This document shows positions 34,096 to 42,521 of a DNA stretch of 64,000 nucleotides, piece after piece; positions within the stretch are counted from its first letter, which is position 1, and every line of letters begins with the position of its first letter. Source of the DNA: Nitrospira sp. (lineage in GTDB: Bacteria > Nitrospirota > Nitrospiria > Nitrospirales > Nitrospiraceae); assembly GCA_005116965.1 (NCBI GenBank), contig SWDG01000001.1, positions 1 to 64,000 of the forward strand, in the 5' to 3' direction. The notes below the pieces were generated by a model, which searched no databases, was not told where the DNA came from, and saw only the letters and a list, made by a program, of their open reading frames with translations. The position numbers and the translations under genes are program-made.

Positions 34096-34296
34096 TCAAC
34101 TCGTAGAATGATCCGATTCCATCGGAGCGATGTTGTACGTCAACTCAAGATCGAATTCTTCAACCAATTCATTGAATGCGCTCGCCCCCATATCGGAGCG
34201 AACTTCTGCCATGACGAGGTCAATGGCGGGGGCAGCATGGTGGCCATATTGCGTGACGGCTGATTCAATTCGTTTTCTGGCATCGTCGAGGTTCAC
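34096..34296 (-). CDS. Hypothetical 66-aa protein
   Basis: A GTG start is chosen because AAGGAG lies seven bases before it; an upstream ATG frame would absorb that site. Content is mostly helical: LDDARKRIESAVTQYGHHA, then LVMAEVRSDMGASAFNEL and an acidic end. No family is recognised. It lies between a TPR gene and the glycosyltransferase on the same strand and may be a small accessory subunit. Confidence 0.55.
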   Translation of the reverse strand: MNLDDARKRIESAVTQYGHHAAPAIDLVMAEVRSDMGASAFNELVEEFDLELTYNIAPMESDHSTS

Positions 34297-34338
34297 GGAG
34301 AGACTCCTTCTATCTATTAAGGGTAGAGGCGTATTCAT

Positions 34339-34653
34339 CTATAGCGAGCGTAGCAACTCCTGCATCTCCGGCACCAGATCCTTGCCGCCGTTGGATCGTC
34401 CAGAACGTACCGCCTCGATACCAGCAGTCAGAACAGGCTTGGCCTCGGCGTTTCTGCCCAGTTGAATCAACGCACGGCCTAACGCCAGATGGGAGGCCAC
34501 ATGGGTTGGGTCCAATTGTGTGGCGACCGTCAGATGCTCGACCGCTTCTTCGAGACTGCCGTTTTCCTGAAGAATCTTATTGCCGAGCCCATAGCGACCG
34601 AGAAATCCATTGGGATTCTTGGTGACCATCTGACGGAACGCATCAATGTCCAT
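34339..34653 (-). CDS. Small TPR-repeat protein
   Basis: A 104-residue helical protein with two or more TPR-like units: NPNGFLGRYGLGNKILQENG, LEEAVEHLTVATQLDP, and HVASHLALGRALIQLGRNAE. It probably mediates protein-protein contacts. It lies 42 nt before the small hypothetical gene on the same strand. Confidence 0.75.
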   Translation of the reverse strand: MDIDAFRQMVTKNPNGFLGRYGLGNKILQENGSLEEAVEHLTVATQLDPTHVASHLALGRALIQLGRNAEAKPVLTAGIEAVRSGRSNGGKDLVPEMQELLRSL

Positions 34654-34728
34654 GGGGCGACACTATAGCACTAGAACGGGAGAATCGGCCAGATGAGAAC
34701 GTTGGTTGGAGAGAACGCCCCAGTCTTG

Positions 34729-35472
34729 CTAGGGTGTCGTGACCGGAACAAGAGCACGGGTGGGGTGTGTGGTTGCGGGTCTTTTGGCTTTCACCGTCAC
34801 CGTGCGAATGCCAGTGTCCTGGAGCGGGGCGCTGCTCGCCATATAGAGATTGGTGTCTCGAACGAGCTGTTGAGTCAGGTCCGTGAGGCAGGCTTCCGTC
34901 ACATGTCCCTTGAGCTCGTCGATCATGACCGGTGTGGCGCCGAACAGTTTGTAATAGACCGTGCCGGATGAGCGGCCCTCATAGCGTGTGATGTGGCCGT
35001 CCCACCGTTCAAGCTCCAGGGCGACCGTTGCGGCATACCCATATTCAAGGTCAATGAAGGGCGAGAGGAGAAACATGGACGCTCCGATGACGATACCTTT
35101 GAACGCCGCGAGCCAGGAATGAGGCTCAATGGTTTCGTCGACGGTGATGCGCGCCGAGATGGCCTTGTCTCCCAGTGAATCGGACTTTTCTCCCAGCGGC
35201 GTCAATGTCGAAAACAGACTGGTTTCCTGGACGCTGCTTAAGATCCGCCGCTCAAGGTCAGCAGAGGGATATTGCGACGACCCGTTTCTTGTGAGGTGAA
35301 ACGAGTTGGTCACGAGCGGGACCCGTTCATCATTGGGGAGCGAGTGTGTCATGATCTCCTTAGGATCGACAGAGGGTGGTTTGACGTCGATCCATCTGGT
35401 GCATCCCGTTATGCTGCACAGCACGAACCCAGCAAGACTCAGGACCGACCATCGGAACATAGTCATCGTCAT
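34729..35472 (-). CDS. Hypothetical lipoprotein
   Basis: About 247 residues. The start gives a lipoprotein signal with lipobox SITGC, and GGAG is nine bases upstream. Residues 120-150 hold a hydrophobic stretch (GIVIGASMFLLSPFIDLEY), so it may be anchored at a second point. No family is recognised. It follows the PagL-like gene on the same strand. Confidence 0.6.
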   Translation of the reverse strand: MTMTMFRWSVLSLAGFVLCSITGCTRWIDVKPPSVDPKEIMTHSLPNDERVPLVTNSFHLTRNGSSQYPSADLERRILSSVQETSLFSTLTPLGEKSDSLGDKAISARITVDETIEPHSWLAAFKGIVIGASMFLLSPFIDLEYGYAATVALELERWDGHITRYEGRSSGTVYYKLFGATPVMIDELKGHVTEACLTDLTQQLVRDTNLYMASSAPLQDTGIRTVTVKAKRPATTHPTRALVPVTTP

Positions 35473-35485
35473 GATCGCCGTCTCC

Positions 35486-36088
35486 TCAGAAAAAGAATGA
35501 AAACCCCGCAAAGGGGAGGCTCGCGTTCAGACCAAGATTCGGAAAGGCTGTCCCGGCATTAGAAATGTGATGGAAGCGGTAACCGACATTGATGGCGGCC
35601 TGCGGCGTGATGAACCATGACACACCCACGCCACCCGACAGGATAAAATTGAATTCGTTGGCTTGTTCTCGAACCCGCCCCCCAAGATCGGTCCAGAACG
35701 GTCCGCCGGTGAATTCCGCATAGGGTCGTAGCCGACCCAAGGCGACGAAGGTGTACTTGATCCGCGGCGTGAACCCAATGCCGTGCGTCAACAGCGGTTC
35801 TCGGAACTCCAGGTAGACCATCTCTGCGCCGAGCGAGACTTGTCCACGGTACCAGCCGTCACCCACTGGATCGGTCAGGGTGATCATCCAGGATGGCATC
35901 AGCGCCGGCCCATGTTGTTGAGTTTTGTGCAGGTAGGTGAGGCGATGCGAGAGCATATAGCCAGCGGTGAGCCCAACTTCCTGCGTGCCGACCGTGATCG
36001 TGGGGGAGACATCTCCAGCCTGGGCGAAGGACGCCGTCATCATCGTTCCCAATACCAGGGCTGTGAACCGTCGAACGAGCGAAGCCAT
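35486..36088 (-). CDS. pagL: PagL-like lipid A 3-O-deacylase (outer membrane beta-barrel)
   Basis: 200 residues. A signal peptide (LVLGTMMTASFAQAG) leads to an eight-strand barrel. The C-terminal part reads YRFHHISNAGTAFPNLGLNA, matching the PagL catalytic region with adjacent His and Ser and the N-x-G-x-N pattern. It would remove the 3-O-linked acyl chain of lipid A. An alternative is a related acyloxyacyl-hydrolase fold without activity. It ends in FSFFF, a barrel C-terminus. Confidence 0.8.
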   Translation of the reverse strand: MASLVRRFTALVLGTMMTASFAQAGDVSPTITVGTQEVGLTAGYMLSHRLTYLHKTQQHGPALMPSWMITLTDPVGDGWYRGQVSLGAEMVYLEFREPLLTHGIGFTPRIKYTFVALGRLRPYAEFTGGPFWTDLGGRVREQANEFNFILSGGVGVSWFITPQAAINVGYRFHHISNAGTAFPNLGLNASLPFAGFSFFF

Positions 36089-36289
36089 ATCATCTCCAGG
36101 TCAATATCTTGTCGGCTTATGCGAGATGGAACTTGATCAACAGGTGTTCAGGCGTACTGCCTCAAAGGTAGCAGAGGATTAAATTCTGTCTGGAACTGCG
36201 CGGGGTTCGCTCTCTGCTGGGAGTTGAAAGGATGCTCAATGGGAGAATGCAATTGATGAGCGAGCGATGGAGCTGAAATTCAAAGGGAG

Positions 36290-37054
36290 CTATCCCGATT
36301 GGCTCAGCATGGAGAGATGGGCGGAGTCGGTGTGGAGTTCCGGCAAGCCATAGCGTCGGTCGAGTGACACTACGCGCTCAAGGCATCGTCGAGCAGCGGT
36401 ATGGTCCTGGCGCGTCTCGTAGACCTTCGTGAGCAGGCGGAGAACGGCAGCCTCAGCCGGTTCGTTCCCGAGTTTGATGTAGTGTTCCGAGGCGTTGTTC
36501 AAGCAGCGTTCGGCTCTAGTGTGATCTCCCTGATCAAGATAGCACTTGCCGAGTTGGCTATAGGTAACCGCGAGCCCTTCTTCGTTGCCGACCGTTCGAT
36601 GATGCTCAAGCGCCTGTTTAAATGAGGCCACGGCTTGATCCCACTGACCGTCACGAGCTTCTTGTAACGCCAGATTGTTGTAGAGAATGCCAAGTCCTCG
36701 GTTGTCTTGTAACTGGCGCAGAAAATCCATGGCCTCGAGATAGTAGGGACGTGCTTTTTCGGGATGGTCGGATGCGATATGCAGGTTGCCGAGGTTGACC
36801 AGAGTATGAGCTACGGCGGTGAGATTGCGCTCGGTCCGTTGAATCTGAAGCACCTCGCGATAGCACTGTTCTGCGCGTGGGAAATCATTCATGAGTGCGC
36901 AGGTATTACCGAGGTTCCCAAGGGAGTCCGACAGTGCTTGCTGATTATCGGGAGTCCGGTCATCGGCCACTGCCGCTTCCCAGGCTGCGCGAGCCTGAAC
37001 GAGATCTCCACGATGGAGAAAAATGCGAGCGCGATGTTTATGATTGTCCGACAT
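36290..37054 (-). CDS. TPR-repeat protein
   Basis: About 254 residues made of consecutive TPRs: AEQCYREVLQIQRTERNL, ARPYYLEAMDFLRQLQDNRG, ASFKQALEHHRTVGNEEGLA, and AERCLNNASEHYIKLGNEPA. The start MSDNHKHRARIFL is favoured; an upstream methionine would read through the repeat element and give the peptide TLHASRITLH. A protein-interaction scaffold of unknown partners. Confidence 0.8.
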   Translation of the reverse strand: MSDNHKHRARIFLHRGDLVQARAAWEAAVADDRTPDNQQALSDSLGNLGNTCALMNDFPRAEQCYREVLQIQRTERNLTAVAHTLVNLGNLHIASDHPEKARPYYLEAMDFLRQLQDNRGLGILYNNLALQEARDGQWDQAVASFKQALEHHRTVGNEEGLAVTYSQLGKCYLDQGDHTRAERCLNNASEHYIKLGNEPAEAAVLRLLTKVYETRQDHTAARRCLERVVSLDRRYGLPELHTDSAHLSMLSQSG

Positions 37055-37072
37055 GGGATAGTGAAGCGTTAT

Positions 37073-37201
37073 TCGTGAAGCGTGAAGCGTATCGGCCAAC
37101 GGTTTCAAGTTTCATGTTTCAGGTTTTGGGTTTCTGCACAACTTGAAACGTTGAACGTGAAACTTGGAACTCATGAGTGAGATACGAACGACGCTTCACG
37201 A
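37073..37201. repeat. Nested inverted-repeat intergenic element
   Basis: Outer arms TCGTGAAGCGT and ACGCTTCACGA are a perfect 11-bp inverted repeat. Inside is a second imperfect pair, CAAGTTTCATGTTTCA against GAACGTGAAACTTG. The left arm is followed by a second GTGAAGCGT. It fills the gap between the TPR gene and the next gene. A 20-base stretch of its left arm recurs exactly, in reverse, inside the SagB-like gene. Confidence 0.6.
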
Positions 37202-37214
37202 GATACGGTTTGAG

Positions 37215-37637
37215 TCAGTCTCCACCTTTGGGTGTATCTCGCCTAAACTCGACTTGCAGCTCGTCCTCTTCCTCCAATCCCAGCCCAGCTCGGAATGACT
37301 CGTAGAGTTCCATCACATAGGCGATGCTCTGTTGATCCTTACCGTCCTGCGATGCAAGATAGGTTTCCGATAGTCTGATTCCGGTCTGGAAGTGATGGGC
37401 GATGGTCTCTTCCGTCACCTGCTGCCAGGTGATGTAGATGCAGAAGGCTTGGAAGGCATGGGCCTGGGGATGACGGGACGAGAGTGCGAGTAGTCCTTCA
37501 TAAGCTTCCCGAGCTATCGATCCGGCGTTGGAAGAAAAGGTGTCTTCCAGTTCAACGGCGCTGTCCCAATCTGAGCCAAGTTCGGGCTCGGATCGGCTGA
37601 ATGCATCTTGTGCGGCAAGGGCTGCGTCGAATTGCAT
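37215..37637 (-). CDS. Hypothetical protein, TPR-like helical
   Basis: A 140-residue, largely helical and acidic protein, with HPQAHAFQAFCIYITWQQVT and SIAYVMELYESFRAGLGLEE. No family is recognised; the spacing suggests helix-turn-helix repeats. GAGG precedes its ATG. It is the first gene of the minus-strand run, divergent from the SagB-like gene. Confidence 0.6.
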   Translation of the reverse strand: MQFDAALAAQDAFSRSEPELGSDWDSAVELEDTFSSNAGSIAREAYEGLLALSSRHPQAHAFQAFCIYITWQQVTEETIAHHFQTGIRLSETYLASQDGKDQQSIAYVMELYESFRAGLGLEEEDELQVEFRRDTPKGGD

Positions 37638-37775
37638 AGAACCTCGTATCTCGTCCGTGTGTATTATAAGTAACCTGGAGGATACTGGGGGAGAGGAATG
37701 GAGGTCAATGTGTCTTGCGCAGGCTATAGATTTACATTGTGGTCAGGGGCTCTGTAGACTATTCGTATCCAACTG

Positions 37776-39536
37776 ATGAGCACCGAGAACCCAATTCCTT
37801 CTGCAAAGTCCGAGGCCGCATCAACGGATCCCGCTGATCGCATCATCCACTATCACATTCGGACCAAGCATCATTTTAACCGTTATGCCCGCTCGATGGG
37901 GTTTCTGGATTGGGCGAATCAGCCTGATCCGTTTCGGCGTTTCGAGGGTGCTCAGCTCATCCCACTCCCATTACTCAAGCCAGATGAAGAGCCGTTGTCG
38001 CCGGCATACGGAGCGATGTATGAACAGGGAGCTGTTCCTTGCCAGCCTGTCAGCGTGCGAACCCTCTCTCGATTTTTTGAGTTCGCCCTGGCTTTGTCCG
38101 CATGGAAAAAAGCTGGAGAGTCGGAGTGGGCCCTACGTAGTAATCCATCATCCGGCAATCTGCATCCGACAGAAGGCTATGTAGTCATACCAAAGATCGA
38201 CGGACTCGATCTGAAACCTGGTCTCTATCATTACGCTCCGAAGGAACATGGTCTGGAATGGCGGGCTGAGTTTCCGGCTGAACATGTTGCTCGGTTGCTG
38301 GCGCCGTTTCCGGCCGATGCGTTTCTCTTCGGACTGACTTCGATTCATTGGCGGGAAGCATGGAAATATGGCGAGCGGGCGTTCCGCTACTACAATCACG
38401 ACGTCGGTCATGCGATCGGCTCCACGCGAATTGCCGCGGCGACGCTGGGCTGGAACATGGCGTTGTTGGACGGTGTGGATGAAGACACTGTGGCGAGGTT
38501 GCTCGGGACGGATCGCAAGGACGACTTCGGTGAAGCTGAGCCCGAACATCCGGACTGTCTCGCGGTGGTGTGGCTATCTGAAAATGTGAAGCGCGAGCAT
38601 TCGGAGATGCTGTTATCCCTTGATACGGCGATTGTGAAGGCGTTGGCTTGTGGAATATGGCATGGGAAAGCCAATCGATTAAGCCTGGAGCACGGCGTGC
38701 ACTGGGACATCATCGACGAAGCGGCCAATGCCTCGTGGAAGCCACAGACGGATCGACCGATGAGTACTCTCCCTGCGATAATGCTCACATCCTCCAATAC
38801 GCTTCACGCTTCACGAGAGATGAACAACGTGGGCCTGTTGGCTGGCCAGGTCATTCGTCAGCGCCGAAGCGCTGTGTCGTTCGACGGCAAGACGTCAATT
38901 TCCGCCAGCACGTTTTTTCATATGATGCAGCGCGTCATGCCTTGCGCTGAGCAGCCACAGCTGGAACGACCGATGCCCTGGGATGTGTGGCCGTATGACC
39001 CAGCGATTCATCTCTTGATATTCGTCCATCGCGTAGATGGGCTTGCACCTGGGCTGTATTGTCTTGTCCGGGATAGCAGAAGGCTGTCATTCGTTCAGCA
39101 AGCCATGAATCCTGAAATGACCTGGACTATCGTTCCTAGCTGTCCCGACGGGCTGCCTCTGTACTCCTTGATGGAAGGTGATGCCAGAAAACTAGCTGTG
39201 CAGGTGAGTTGCCATCAGGATATTGCCGGCGACAGTGCGTTCTCGTTCGGGATGCTGGCTGAGTTTGAAGGCACATTGCGGGAACGAGGTGCCTGGTGGT
39301 ATCCACGCATGTTTTGGGAAGCGGGCTTGCTCGGGCAGGTCTTGTATCTGGAAGCGGAAGCGGCAGGAGTGCGGGCAACGGGAATCGGTTGTTTCTTCGA
39401 CGATCCGGTCCACGAGATTATTGGTGTCAAGGAGTTGGCCATACAAACCCTCTATCATTTCACCATTGGTGGGCCAGTGGAAGATCGACGCTTGCAGATG
39501 CTACCGCCGTACGATCATCTCCGGCCTCGTTCATAG
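37776..39536 (+). CDS. SagB-like double nitroreductase (ThcOx-type FMN dehydrogenase)
   Basis: 586 residues with two nitroreductase-fold halves. The first has LRSNPSSGNLHPTEGYVV, the SagB/ThcOx FMN-binding signature, and YYNHDVGHAIGSTRIAAATL. The second begins after about residue 350 (RQRRSAVSFDGKTSISASTF) and has MLAEFEGTLRERGAWWYPRM and EAEAAGVRATGIGCFF. SagB enzymes oxidise azolines in RiPP pathways; single-chain double versions also occur outside RiPP clusters. It is divergent from the peptide-modification run. The linker between halves contains repeat-element sequence. Confidence 0.85.
   Translation: MSTENPIPSAKSEAASTDPADRIIHYHIRTKHHFNRYARSMGFLDWANQPDPFRRFEGAQLIPLPLLKPDEEPLSPAYGAMYEQGAVPCQPVSVRTLSRFFEFALALSAWKKAGESEWALRSNPSSGNLHPTEGYVVIPKIDGLDLKPGLYHYAPKEHGLEWRAEFPAEHVARLLAPFPADAFLFGLTSIHWREAWKYGERAFRYYNHDVGHAIGSTRIAAATLGWNMALLDGVDEDTVARLLGTDRKDDFGEAEPEHPDCLAVVWLSENVKREHSEMLLSLDTAIVKALACGIWHGKANRLSLEHGVHWDIIDEAANASWKPQTDRPMSTLPAIMLTSSNTLHASREMNNVGLLAGQVIRQRRSAVSFDGKTSISASTFFHMMQRVMPCAEQPQLERPMPWDVWPYDPAIHLLIFVHRVDGLAPGLYCLVRDSRRLSFVQQAMNPEMTWTIVPSCPDGLPLYSLMEGDARKLAVQVSCHQDIAGDSAFSFGMLAEFEGTLRERGAWWYPRMFWEAGLLGQVLYLEAEAAGVRATGIGCFFDDPVHEIIGVKELAIQTLYHFTIGGPVEDRRLQMLPPYDHLRPRS
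38797..38816. repeat. Repeat-element segment inside the SagB-like gene
   Basis: ATACGCTTCACGCTTCACGA is the exact reverse complement of the left arm of the intergenic element about 1.7 kb upstream. Here it encodes part of the linker between the two nitroreductase domains (reading TLHASRE). The reading frame is intact. Confidence 0.7.
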
Positions 39537-39561
39537 GCTCGACAGCTGTTAGAGGTAACTC

Positions 39562-40410
39562 ATGTTCAAGATCAAGAAGAAGGCTGAGAAACCGAAGCGG
39601 ACGGTGCTCTATAACGTCATTGAGGACTATTCAGAGTTTGATGCCCCTGGAAATGTCACTCTGTGTGCGATGACGGAGCTGGAGGATCTCTCTACCCATG
39701 CCAAGATTCTGTCTGAGAGCTACGACGTCCCGCATGAGATGATGACAACCTTGTTGACCACAGGCGGAACGTATGTGTATCCACAAATCAGTGGCATCCT
39801 CACTCGAGGATTATTTGCCTGCCGGATTGATTCAGCCGGGCAAGGGCCGAAACAAACCTGGACGCTGGACCTCATGCAGTTTGCCGAGGCTGAGCACGTG
39901 GCGCGATCTAGGGCATGTCCGATGGTTGATGCGGCGTGGGAAGTCTTCTGGAGGACGCTGCCGGGTGAGCTGCAAGCCAAGCTGCAGCAGAAAAATCTTG
40001 GCCTGGATTATCGAACGTTGGATCGTGCCGTCGCCAAAGGCGGTGACATCAAGTACATCGATTTCCGAAAGGACTGGTCGCCGCATTTCAAACGGCTCTG
40101 TATCATGCCGGATGGACGCCTTGTCGAAACCGGTGGATTGCAAGAGTTTGCCGAGCTTCATGGTATCACTATGGCACAGGCAAAAATGCTGATCGAACAA
40201 GGTGGCACGCTGGAGGTGAACGGGGAGGTACTTGCCTGTCAGATCGTGAATGGTCAGCCCGCAGTTGCGCGGTTTAGCGAGAAGAACTATACAAAAGCAA
40301 AAGAGTTGGTTTCCTCGAAAGGGATACACCTCATGGATGCGTTGAGTGAAGTGGGGTATGCCGATCCCGCTATGATGCGAGGCCTTGCGCGAAAAACACT
40401 GAGTGCGTGA
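39562..40410 (+). CDS. Hypothetical protein downstream of the SagB-like gene
   Basis: 282 residues, 25 nt after the nitroreductase stop, with GAGG before the ATG. A basic start (KIKKKAEKPKR) leads into a globular protein with CPMVDAAWEVFWRTLPGELQ and DFRKDWSPHFKRLCIMPDG. No family is recognised. Co-transcription with the nitroreductase is likely. Confidence 0.7.
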   Translation: MFKIKKKAEKPKRTVLYNVIEDYSEFDAPGNVTLCAMTELEDLSTHAKILSESYDVPHEMMTTLLTTGGTYVYPQISGILTRGLFACRIDSAGQGPKQTWTLDLMQFAEAEHVARSRACPMVDAAWEVFWRTLPGELQAKLQQKNLGLDYRTLDRAVAKGGDIKYIDFRKDWSPHFKRLCIMPDGRLVETGGLQEFAELHGITMAQAKMLIEQGGTLEVNGEVLACQIVNGQPAVARFSEKNYTKAKELVSSKGIHLMDALSEVGYADPAMMRGLARKTLSA

Positions 40411-40469
40411 CCGTGATTGAAGGGCTACTCTAATCCAACAGGAGGCTCTACCTGTAAAGGCGGGGGTAT

Positions 40470-40946
40470 CTATCGAATCGTTTTTGACCCATTACCTTGC
40501 ATCCCCACGTCGCTGGTCATCGTTCCGTAGCTATTGGCACGCTGTTTCTCAGCAAGGTACCCTCCGAGACCGGCCCCGAGCACATTGCATATCACATCCG
40601 TTATCGAAGCGGTGCGGTTGTGGCAGAAGACTTGAAAGAATTCAGTCGAAAGCGAGATGCCGCCCGTGATGGCGATGATTGTAGCAATGGTCCGGAGAGT
40701 GCGTGAATCCTCATTCAGCTGGTAGTGAAGCAGATATCCGAACATCATGAACCAGAGCGTGTTGCCGACAATGTCCTTCAGCATGTTCCGGGAAAGAGCA
40801 AAATCTTGAAACGGGATCCAACGAATGTGGTCCCAGTGCGGATGTCCGACAAAGTTGCTCAACGGGAGCAGGGGAGCGATAGAGAGTGCGGCCAGTACGA
40901 ACCACAGCATTCCGCTCTTTAGCTTGAGTCCTGTCCAAAGGGTCAT
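40470..40946 (-). CDS. VanZ-like membrane protein
   Basis: A 158-residue membrane protein of four helices with DIVGNTLWFMMFGYLLH, GGISLSTEFFQVFCHNRTAS and DVICNVLGAGLGGYLA, the VanZ-family signature. Function is unclear outside vancomycin clusters; here it is a stand-alone gene. Confidence 0.85.
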   Translation of the reverse strand: MTLWTGLKLKSGMLWFVLAALSIAPLLPLSNFVGHPHWDHIRWIPFQDFALSRNMLKDIVGNTLWFMMFGYLLHYQLNEDSRTLRTIATIIAITGGISLSTEFFQVFCHNRTASITDVICNVLGAGLGGYLAEKQRANSYGTMTSDVGMQGNGSKTIR

Positions 40947-41160
40947 CGCACGATCAATTCAAAAGCTCAATGATTGTCTCGATGCATCCGATGTCGTTAG
41001 TATACACGATGTGTCACGGTGTTGACCGTGAACGAAGCGCAAGCATAATGCATTGGTGTTGTTAGGGCTTTACGTTTGGCGGCCTATTCCCTGCTTGTGC
41101 AGCTTGAATTCGGCTATTACCCGATCGGATGGCCGTGAGAGGGGGGAGCCTACTGTGAGT

Positions 41161-41523
41161 TTAGGCCGCAAGTTCTTCTTTCACCGCATCAAGAAGTTTA
41201 TTGATGTCGAACGGCTTTTCGAAGGCGCGACGTGCACCGAAGAGTTTCGCGACATCGAGGAAGTTGTGATCGCCTTGTGCTCCTGTGATCGCGATCACTC
41301 TGGCATCGACATATTCGCGAGTGAGCTGAAGCGTGGCCTCAAGGCCGTCCGTTTCCGGCATCAACAAGTCCATGATCACGAGATCGACCGGCTCTTTCTG
41401 ATACAGCGCGAGTCCCTTGCGCCCATCCTCGGCTTCAAGCACACGGTGCCCTGCTTTAACAAGGACCTCTTTCAGGAGCCCTCGGATAGATTGTTCGTCG
41501 TCAATGACTAGGATGGTGGCCAT
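41161..41523 (-). CDS. Single-domain response regulator (CheY-like)
   Basis: 120 residues consisting of a receiver domain only. Acidic pair near the start (IDDEQ), phospho-acceptor Asp52 in MDLLMPE, Thr80 in AITGA and Lys103 in FEKPF. It would be phosphorylated by a histidine kinase not in the window. The following sequence toward the right is an AT-rich gap. Confidence 0.93.
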   Translation of the reverse strand: MATILVIDDEQSIRGLLKEVLVKAGHRVLEAEDGRKGLALYQKEPVDLVIMDLLMPETDGLEATLQLTREYVDARVIAITGAQGDHNFLDVAKLFGARRAFEKPFDINKLLDAVKEELAA

Positions 41524-41876
41524 ACATGCTCTACTGATTTTTCCTAATCTTACCTGGCGTCTTCGAATCAGTCTAGAAAGAAAATGATTTTTTGAGTAGG
41601 TGCAAGAGACGAAATGAAATTAAGTCCAATTGGCCCCATCATGTAAGCCATACCTCAAGCTATCCTGATCCTGGCTGGCGCACTTCGCTCCCATAATGCG
41701 AATGCAAAAACATACAAAACTAATGTTCATATGAATTCATAAGCATACATTCTTTAGCATAATGAGCCTAATTTAGTACCAGTCAGGACAAATTGTTTGA
41801 CCCAATTTATGATTTTTGTTACAAAACCGACAGCTCTTTTAACGAGTATTGTCCACTTTTTTGGGGAGTTGTTTCA
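41524..41876. other. AT-rich intergenic region
   Basis: About 350 bases, notably richer in A and T than the surrounding genome, between the response regulator and the Tat-exported protein. It holds AT tracts and partial ATTCATA/TATGAAT palindromes but no gene. It may carry promoters for both divergent genes. The first 28 codons of an open frame into the downstream gene lack protein-like character. Confidence 0.5.
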
Positions 41877-42449
41877 GTGAATACTACAGATCAGCCCAAA
41901 TGGGCCTTAACCAGGCGAGCGTTTCTTCAGGTTTCCTTGGTAGGGACTCTCTTACTGAGTGGGCGGTTAGTCGGCCCGCAACCGGTGCAGGCTCGTGAGC
42001 TTCCAGAGGGCAGGCTGACGTTGGTGAACGTGTGGACCAATGAGCGGCTGGATGTCACGTACCGAGACGAAGCCGGGAACTATGATTTGACAGCGCTTGA
42101 TGATGTGAATTGCCTTTTGCGCTGCCATTACACGGGTGAGGTCGGGGCTATTGATGTGCGCGTATTAGAGCACGTGAATTTAGTGCAAAAGAAACTCGGC
42201 AGCCAGCAAGAGATTCATGTGATTTCAGGGTTTCGGTCTCCCGAGTACAACGCCATGTTGGTTCGGACGGACCGACATGTCGCCAAGAACAGCTTACACA
42301 TGCAAGGACAAGCGATCGATCTTTTGATCCCCGGTGTTCCCACCACGAAGCTTCGCCAAGCCGCGCTCGAACTGCAGTACGGCGGGGTCGGCTCCTATAA
42401 ACGTTCGAGCTATGTACATTTGGATTCAGGTCCCTTCCGGCATTGGTAG
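41877..42449 (+). CDS. Tat-exported DUF882/M15-like murein hydrolase
   Basis: 190 residues from a GTG preceded by GGGGAG; the upstream part of the frame lies in the AT-rich region and is not protein-like. The N-terminus has the twin-arginine motif TRRAFLQVSLVG and a hydrophobic core. The domain has HVISGFRSPEYNAML, NSLHMQGQAIDL and SSYVHLDSGPFRHW, the metal-site histidines of YcbK/DUF882 peptidases, which cut peptide crosslinks in peptidoglycan. Confidence 0.85.
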   Translation: MNTTDQPKWALTRRAFLQVSLVGTLLLSGRLVGPQPVQARELPEGRLTLVNVWTNERLDVTYRDEAGNYDLTALDDVNCLLRCHYTGEVGAIDVRVLEHVNLVQKKLGSQQEIHVISGFRSPEYNAMLVRTDRHVAKNSLHMQGQAIDLLIPGVPTTKLRQAALELQYGGVGSYKRSSYVHLDSGPFRHW

Positions 42450-42478
42450 CCCTTTCCTAAATCACCAAAGCGAACGAG

Positions 42479-42505
42479 AACACCTCTGCTCCTGACGGGG
42501 GTGTT
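42479..42505. terminator. Possible bidirectional hairpin between convergent genes
   Basis: AACACC and GGTGTT pair around a 15-base loop, between the stops of the DUF882 gene and glgB. No clear T-run follows, so an intrinsic terminator is uncertain. Confidence 0.3.
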
Positions 42506-42521
42506 GTGTCCGAATTGAGTG

